Assembly: GCA_026770585.1 (NCBI GenBank)
Contig: MU646794.1
Location: forward strand, 199,842-212,234
Direction of reading: 5' to 3'
Length of the DNA: 12,393 nt
DNA from: Baffinella frigidus
Taxonomy: Eukaryota > Cryptophyceae > Cryptomonadales > Baffinellaceae
Position numbers and translations under genes: made by a program. Positions 1 to 7,827 of the stretch are shown here, in pieces. The number at the start of each line of letters is the position of its first letter. Positions within the stretch are counted from its first letter, which is position 1. Under the pieces are notes generated by a model that worked only from the letters and a program-made list of their open reading frames with translations, was not told the origin of the DNA and made no database searches.

Positions 1-234
1 AGGGTTTAGGGTTTGGGTTTGGGGTTAAGGGTTTAGGGTTTAGGTGGCGTTTGCGCTGGTGTTGCGCCCTGGTTTGGGGTTGAGGGTTGAGGGTTGAGGG
101 TCTGGGGTTTAGGGTATATGGTATAGGGTATAGGGTAAATGGTATAGGGTTTATGGTTTAGGGTTTAGGGTTTAGGGTTAAGGGTTTAGGGTTTAGGGTT
201 TAGGGTTTGGGTTTAGGGTTTAGGGTTTAGGGTG

Positions 235-279
<45 letters not shown>

Positions 280-410
280 GGGTTAGGGTCTAGGGTTTAG
301 TGTTTAGAGTTCAGGGTTCAGGGTAAACCAGGTGGAATTGTGCCGGGGTGGGGGCAAGGTTTGTTAGGTGAGGGGTTGGGGTTTAGAGTTTAGGGTTTAG
401 GGTTTAAGGT
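1..410 (+). repeat. Degenerate telomere-like heptamer array
   Basis: TTTAGGG units with runs of variants (TTGAGGG at 238-278, TATAGGG at 118-150, TTTGGGG). It is not a clean terminal array, so it is subtelomeric or interstitial. It lies beyond the 3' end of the gene. A short duplicated block (GGGGTGGGGGCAAGGTTT-like) occurs near 346 and 412. Confidence 0.9.
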
Positions 411-479
411 TTGGGGTGGGGGCAGGGTTTATTAGGGACGGGTGTGAAGTACGCAAGGGGACGTGATTTGCGGGGAGAA

Positions 480-718
480 ACGTTTGAGGGAGAGGGCGAG
501 AGGGAGGGAGGGAGAGAGGGAGGGAGGGAGTGTGTGTGTGAGAGAGAGGGAGGGAGGGAGGGAGGAAGGGCAGGGGGGGGAGAGAGAGCGAGGGAGATAG
601 AGTGCGTGTTTGTGTGTGTGAGAGAGAGAGCGAGAGGAAGAGAGAGGGAGAGCGAGAGAAAGAAAGAAAGAGAACAAATCACAAAGAGAGAGAACCAAAA
701 TACGAGGGAGAGAGAGGC

Positions 719-773
<55 letters not shown>

Positions 774-879
774 GCGAATGAGAGAGAGCGCGAGAGAGAG
801 AGCGAGAGAGAGAGAGAGAGACATAGAGAGAGAGAGACATAGAGAGAGACATAGAGAGAGAGAGAGACAGAGAGAGGGA

Positions 880-920
<41 letters not shown>

Positions 921-921
921 C
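480..921 (+). repeat. GA-rich and (ACAG)n microsatellite
   Basis: Purine-rich GA, GGGA and GAGAGA runs, with about 14 tandem ACAG units at 718-772. It ends within a few bases of the stop codon of e8, so on the minus strand the 3' untranslated region would be a CT-rich tract. Long open frames in four readings here are Ser/Leu or Arg/Glu repeats and are not genes. Confidence 0.92.
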
Positions 922-990
922 TCACAAGTCCTTCGCAGCCTGCGCCTGCGTCTCAATCCGTTCCTGACGCTTCGGAGGCGGCGCCGGAGC
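922..990 (-). CDS. Exon e8: terminal coding exon with TGA stop
   Basis: This segment of 69 nt holds 22 codons plus TGA at 922-924, entering in phase 0. The acceptor is CTACGCAG|GCT. The peptide starts APAPPPKRQERIE, continuing the Pro-rich linker of e7, and ends AAKDL. The C-terminal KDL resembles the end of an ER-retention signal but lacks the fourth residue of K/HDEL, so I draw no conclusion about location. One acceptor-side partial copy lies upstream at 1085-1145. A GA-rich microsatellite begins within a few bases of the stop. Confidence 0.65.
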   Translation of the reverse strand, partial: APAPPPKRQERIETQAQAAKDL

Positions 991-3900
991 CTGCGTAGCG
1001 TGTATGGTTAATGGCCAGGAAACAATCTGCGTACAGGATTCAGCGCCCGAGCGTGCGCCCCTCCCTGCGCCCGAGCTTGCGCCCCGCCACGCGCCGGCGC
1101 CTCGCTCCTCTCCTGCGGCGGACGCTTCGGAGGCGCCGTCGGGGCCTGCAGCGGCGCCTGGGGCGTCAAGCCCCAAAAAATAAAAAATAAAAACCCGGAA
1201 CCCGAAAAAAAATAGGGGGGAAAGAAAACCCGGAACCCGAAACCCGAATTTTCGTAAAGCAACTCACCTGGGGCAGGGGGTGGGGGGCCCGGCGGCCTGC
1301 CGTTTCCGCAAACCCTGGATCAGGGTTCCAGGGGTTCCCCGAAACCCAAACATCGGGAACCTAAAACCTCAACCCGCAACCCGAAAATCCACAACCCGAA
1401 ATTTCGTTAAAGCACGTGACCTGTTGCGGGGGCGCGGGGCTCCGCGGCGGAAAATATATATTAACTCGGGTAAAACATTATTAATCAGGGTTAATAATAA
1501 CCTGGGGCGCGGGCGCTGAGGGCTCGGCCGCGGGGGCGGCGTAAAACATTATTGACCCGGGTTAATAATATTATTAACCTGGGTTAATAGTATTATTGAC
1601 CTTGGTTAATGACATTATTAACCTGGGTTCAAATTCTTGTTGGTTAATAATAATAATAATATTAACCTGGGTTCATAATATTATTAATCTTGGGTGATAA
1701 CAAGCTGGGTTGATGTTAATCTGGGGCGGGGGCGCGGGGGGGCTCCGCGACGGAAAACAATATCAAAAAATTATTAATCAGGGTTGATAGTCAAACATTA
1801 TTAATCAGGGTTGATAGTCAAACATAATTAATCAGGGGTGATGTGAACCTGGGGCGGGGGCGCGGGGGGCTCGGCCGCGGCGGCGGCGTAAAACACTATT
1901 AAAATGGGTTAAGGATAATATTAACCTGGGTTACTAATATTGTAAAAGGTTAATACTATTATTAACCTGGGTTAATAATATTGTAAAAGGTCAAAACATT
2001 GTGAATCAGGGTTGATGATGACCTGGGGCGGGGGCGCGGGGGGGGCGGCTGCGGCGGCGGCGTAAAACACTATTAAAATGGGTTAATAATATTGTAAAAG
2101 GTTAAAACATTATTAATCAGGGGTGATGTTGACCTGGGGTGGGGGCGCGGGGGGGCTCGGCTGCGGCGGCTGCCACGTCGGCTAGCTTCTTTTTCGCCTT
2201 GTGGGGTTTATCCGGGGAAACCCATTTTTCTTTCATTTCCTGGCAACGAAACTTACTACACAATTCGTGCTCACTAGTAATATTCACGCATTTGTGTAGT
2301 AATTTTTGTTGAAAAAAAAAACACTGTTAATTTCCCGGAATCGCTGTAACAAGCTGGGTTGATGTTGACCTGGGGCGGGGGCGCGGGGGGCGCGGCTGCG
2401 GCGGCTGCCACCTCCGCGAGCTTCTTCTTCGCCTGGCGGGTGTCGATTTCGGGGTTGGGGTTTATGGTTGGTAGAGTGTAAGGTTTTGACCCCGTAACCC
2501 CCTAAGGGGGGGTGGTGCCAGGCATCCCACGTCGGCACGCTTGTTCTTCGCCTGCAGGTTTCGGGTTTCGGGTTTCGGGGTTAGGGTTTAGATTTCGGGT
2601 TTCGGGGTTAGGGTTTAGGTTTCGGGTTTCGGGGTTTAGGTTTAGGTTTCGGGTTTCGGGGTTAGGGTTTCGGTTTCGGGTTTCGGGGTTAGGGTTTAGG
2701 TTTCGGGTTTTGGGTTTCGGGGTGCGGGGTGCGGGGTGCGGGGTGTTTGGTGTGGGGCGTGGGGTGTGGGGTGTCGGGTGTGGGGTGTGGGGTGTGGGGT
2801 GTGGGGTTTGGGGTTTTGGGGTTTTGGGATTTTGGGTTTAGAGTTTAGGTTTTAGGGTTCAAGGTTCAGGGTTTAGGGTCCAGGGTTCGGGGTAAGGGTT
2901 ACGGGTCCATCGGCGAGCTTCTTCTTCGCTTTCGAAAGGAGGGATGGAGTTGGGTCAGATTTGGGGATTAGGGTTTGGTTTTTGGTTTGGGGGTTCAGGC
3001 ACACTCTTGAGGATCTTGGTGGTTTGGGGGTTGGGGTATGGAGTTTGGGGTTTAGGTTTCGCAACGGGAACGGCTCTTACAGAGCAGTAATGGTCTAATA
3101 TATGTATAACAAGGGTCTAATATTATGTATAACAAGGGTCTAATATTTCATATGTATAACAAGGGTCTAATATTTATATTTCATATGTATAACAAAGGTC
3201 TAATATTTATATTTCATATGTATAACAAGGGTCTAATATAATATGTACAACAAGGGTCTAATATTTCAGGGATCAGGGTTCAGGGACACCCATATGTCAG
3301 GCTTTTTCAGGGTTTAGGGTATATTTTAAGGTTTATTTAAGGGTTCTGGGTTTGATCTTTTAGGGTTTAGGGTTTAGGGGTACCTCGAGAAGGATGCGCT
3401 GCTCCCGATTTTCAGAATCTTTGCGTTTCCGGGTTTCGGGTTTCGGGTTTCGGGTTTCTGCTTTCTGCTTTCGGGTTGCGGGTTGCGGGTTGCGGGTTGC
3501 AGCTTTCGGGTGTCGGGTTTCGGGTTTCGGGTTTCGGGTTTCGGGTTTGGAGTCTCGGGTTTCGGGTTTCGGGTTTCGGGTTTCGGGTGTGGGGTCTCGG
3601 GTTTGGGGTTTGGGGTTTGGGATCCAGGGTTTCAGGGTTGAAGTTTCGGTACGGGTACGAGAACGACCCTTGAGGGTTCACGGTTGCGGGTTCAGGATTT
3701 CCACCGTTACCTTGAGTTACCGGAGGTTCCACTTTTGCTTTGAGACGTTCCACTCTCGACTTTTGTCTCGGTGGGCAGCGCTCTACAGTCGAGAAGCAAG
3801 AGGAACGTAAAGGACCTACAGGGGTACCTCGCTCATAAGAAACCGCGCGCCTCCTAGGCAGCGCTCTTCAGGAACTAGGGAATACGGGTTTCGGTACCCG

Positions 3901-6900
3901 GATTAGGGAATACGGGTTTCGGTATTAGGGAATACGGGTTTCGGTATTAGGGAATACGAGTTTCGGTATTAGGGAATACGGGTTTCGGTATTAGGGAATA
4001 CGGGTTTTGGTATTAGGGAATACGGGTTTCGGTACCTCGAGCAGGATGCGCTGCTCCTGCACGATTTTCAGAATCTTCGCGGTTTCGACCGGCTTCAAAT
4101 CCAGCTTGTCAAGCCCCCCCTGGTGCCGGGATTTGGGGGTTTGGATTCTGGGGCGCTTGGATGTTGGGGGGTTGCCATTTTGTTTTGGGGTTTGGGATTT
4201 AGGTCTAGGGTTCTGAGGATCTTCGCTGTTTCGACCGGCTTGGGGTCCAGCTTATCAAGTCCTCCCTGGTGCCGGTTAGGGTTTAGGGTTTGGGGGTTAG
4301 GTGTTTTGGGTGGTTCTAAGGTTCAGGGTTCAGGGTTCAGGGTGTAAGGTTTATGGTCATGGTTCAGGGTTTGGGGTTTAGCGTTGGGGGCTTCGGGCTT
4401 CGGGGTTAGAGTTCAGGATTTAGGGTTAAGACATTGAGAGGTGGGGAGTGTGATCTCGTCTGATCGAGGAGGTCAAGCAATTTCATCCTGAAGAGTATTC
4501 AAGTTCAAAACGATCTGGCAACGAAAATTACTACACAATTGTTTTTACTATTACTTATAAGGACCAATTGTGTAGTAATTTTCGTTGCCAGATCGTATTC
4601 AACTTGAATACTCGGCGGGATTAGATTCATAGCTCTGCCTCTGTCGGCTTGACGGACTATTCTCAAGTTGACGTTCAGGGGTTGAGGCACACATCCGTCA
4701 ACTTTGGCGCGAAACAAGCCTGGTCTCACAACAATCAAATCCTGAATAAACCCTAAACTGTAAAGAGGTTTAAACCCTCAACAACCCTCTCACCACACAG
4801 CGGACTTCGAAGGGCTTTTGCATAACTCCTAAGCGATAAGACCTAGGACCCTACGGTAGGCAACGCGTAGGGACATAGGGGGGTTCCTAAGGATAAGGTA
4901 ACGGAAAATCGGGCTCTCAGCACCCGAAATTCCCTTGGTAGCCCTCTATGTGGCTGAACGACGAGGTCCAGGAGCCACGCAGGGCCCTTCGGGGGGGTAT
5001 TCCAGGGTTGCCCTTTGAGCTATTGGGTCGCCCTTGGAGCCGTTTTCTTTCCAAAATTGACTTTTGAATACCATTTCCCTCAAAAATTGACTTTAAAATA
5101 CCCCCCCCTCCAGCCCTGCGAGGTTCGTGGGGCCGCGACACGCCAGCCTCCCTAAACCCTAAACCATAAACCCTGAATCCCTAACCCTAAACCCTGAACC
5201 CGAAACGTCCGACCCCTAAACCCTAAACCCTACACCCTACAAGATCTAAACCCTAAACCAGGTGAGATGTTTTAGGGCTGGCCTGATCGACGGGGTCAAG
5301 GAGGACGTTAATAGGGTAACTGCCTGACAATGGGGTAGTTAGGCCTACGGCATTGCCTAGGACCTCCTACCGTAGGCCGAGACTTTTTGGTCCTAGGATC
5401 CCTCGGCCTACGGTAGGAGGTCCTAGGCAATGCCGTATGCCTAACTACCCCATTTTCAGGCCGTTAGCCTATGAACGTGGGGCAGCGTCACGCTAAACCC
5501 CAAACCGTAAAAGGAGTCACACCATAAATAAAAGGGGTCAAACCTTAACTGAACCGTAATATAAAAACAGTCAAACCTTCAATGAACCATAAAAGGGAAC
5601 AAACCCGCAACAATCCTCTCGCACCTGATCGACGAGGTCAAGGAGGTCGTGGGGCATCTTCACGCCAGCCTTCGCCATCTGATCCTTCACCGACGCTTCG
5701 AGCCTGCGTTTCAGGATCAGGGTTTACGGATTAGGGATTAGGGATTAGGTCTACGGATTTGGGAATAGGGATTATACGGATTAGGGATTAAGGATTGGGT
5801 CTGCGGATTTGGGATTGGGTTTGCGGGTTAGGGATTGGGTCTGCGGATATGGGAATAGGGATGAGGCATTCGCCATCTGCTCCTTCACCGACGCTTCGAG
5901 CCTGGGACAGGATGTCGGGTTTGGAAGGTTTAGGGTTCGATGTTAGGTATTAGGTTTACAGATTAGGTATCGGGTTTAGGGTTCGGGGTTTAGGGTTTAG
6001 GGTTTAGGGTTTAGGGTTTAGGGTTTGAAGTTTAGGGTCGTGGGGCATCTTCACGCCAACCTTCGCCATCTGTTCCTTCAACGACGCTTCGCGCCTGGGA
6101 CAGGATGTCGGGTTTAGAGGGGTGAGGGTTTACGGATTAGGGATTACGGATGAGGGATTAGGGATTAGGGATAAGGCCTACCGATTGGGGAAGAGGAATG
6201 AGGGATTTGGGATTTGGGATTAGGGATGAGGTTTGTGGATTTGGGATTGGGGATGAGGTATTCGCCATCAAGTCCTTCACCGACGATTCGAGCCTGCGTT
6301 TCGGGGTCAGGGTTTACGGATAAGGGATGAAGGATTAGAGATTAGGGGTTGGAGATTAGGGATTAGGGATTAGGACTGATGGATAAGGTTTGCGGATTAG
6401 TGATGAGGTATTAGGTATTAGGGTTCAGGGTTTTGGGATTGGGATTTACACCTTACACCCTACACCCTGCACCCTGCACCCTACACCCTACACCCTACAC
6501 CCTACACCCCACACCCTACACCCTGCACCCCAATCGCACCCTGCACCCCGAGCCCCTGACCTCAAACCCGCGGCACCCTCGGGTAGTGAGGACCCCTCTA
6601 ACCCTAAAACCCTCAACCCCGGAACACACCCGAGGTTGGTGAGGAGCTGCTCGAGGCTCTCCGAGGCGAACGAGGCTTTGACCAGCATCTCGTTGGTTGC
6701 GCGCGATACTGCCGCCTGCTCGGGCTTTGGGGGTCAGCGTGTGAGGTGTAGGGTGTAGGATGTAGGTTGCAGGGTGCAGGGTTTGGGGGTTAGCGTGTGG
6801 GGTGTAGCGTTTTGGGTGTAGGGTGTGGGGTGTAGGGTTGGGGGTGTAGGGTGTGGGGTGTAGGGTGTAGGGTGTGGGGTGTAGGATGTAGGTTGCAGGG

Positions 6901-7789
6901 TGTAGGGTGTAGAGTGTAGGGTGTGGGGTGTGGGGTGTAGATTGCAGGTTGTAGGGTGTGGGGTGTAGGGTGTAGGGTGCAGGATGCAGGGTGCAGGGTG
7001 TAGGGTGTAGAGAGTAAACCCTGCCACGGTTTCGGGTTCAGCGTGCAGGTGCCTCCCTGCCACTCTCCGAGTCTCGGGACAAAGACGAGGGGCCACGAAC
7101 AAGTTGGGACTTAGGGGTTAGGGGTAAGCCTCGCGGTTGACGCCCTCCCCTTCCCACTCCCGCGGTGTCGGGTTTCGGGCTTTCCCTTTTGGAGTGCAAC
7201 GTTTCGGGTTTCGGGGTAGAGGGTGTAGGGTGTAGGGTGTAGGGTGTAGGGTGTAGGGTGCAGGGTGTAGGGTGTAGGGTGTAGGGTGTAGGGTGCAGGG
7301 TGTAGGGTGGAAGGTGCAGAGTGGAGGGGGATCCTGGCGGTCGAGACCTCCCCCTCCCACTTCCGCGGAATCGGGTTTCTGGTTTTCCCTTTTGGGGTGC
7401 AGCGTTTCGGGTTTCGGGGTGCAGGGTGGAACTGGTCAAATTCCAGAGTGGTCAAATTCCAAACTTCGAATTAGCCTGGCGGTTGAGACCTCCCCCTCCC
7501 CCTCCCAAGGTATCGTGTTTCTGGTTTCCTTTTTTGGTTTCAGGGGTTCTGTGTTTCCTGTGGAGGGTGCGCCTTCTGTGTTTCCTGTGGAGGGTGCGCC
7601 TTCTGTGTTTCCTGTGGAGGGTGCGCCTCACGGGTGAGTGGTTAGTGGTAAGGGTGTGCCTGGCGGTCGACGCCCTCCCCCTCCCGCGCTTTCGTGTTTC
7701 GTGTTTCGGGTTCAGGGTCCAGGGTTCAGGGCGCAGGGTGCAGAGTGCAGAGTGCAGGGTTGAGGGTTGAGGGTTGAGGGTTGAGGGTC

Positions 7790-7827
<38 letters not shown>

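Larger units (their letters stand above)
5712..6440 (+). repeat. GATTAGG / TTTAGGG arrays between e5 copies
   Basis: GGATTAGGGATTAGG units at 5722-5860, 6120-6255 and 6310-6430, and TTTAGGG units at 5925-6035. They separate the acceptor-side e5 copies at roughly 190-200 bp intervals, so exon fragment plus array is the duplicated unit. Confidence 0.85.

Noticed and set aside
1-410. True chromosome end
   Set aside because: The heptamers are too degenerate and mixed with other sequence; similar DNA occurs inside the gene's introns.
404-1011. Long open frames on both strands (up to 174 codons, Ser/Leu or Arg/Glu repeats)
   Set aside because: They are translations of GA/CT and ACAG microsatellites, open in several frames at once, with no domain-like sequence.
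1268-2440. CRISPR-like or bacterial repeat array
   Set aside because: The repeats are GC-rich exon ends alternating with AT-rich intron parts of variable length, with splice sites and no uniform repeat/spacer structure.
2512-3810. Open frames of RVSGFGF type
   Set aside because: They translate TTTCGGG heptamers and cross exon relics in the wrong frame or strand.
3640-3840. Possible extra minus-strand exon reading VERLKAKVEPPVTQ before GTAACG
   Set aside because: Two frames are open, no convincing acceptor is seen, its phase 1 end does not fit e6/e7, and there are no partial copies as for other exons.
4505-4738. 77-codon minus-strand open frame
   Set aside because: It runs through the MITE-A hairpin and unique flank; no motif and no splice context.
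6390-7770. Open frames rich in TLHPTPY or similar heptapeptide repeats, in three frames per strand
   Set aside because: A 7-bp repeat without stops is open in all frames; the peptides only mirror TGTAGGG/CACCCTA units.
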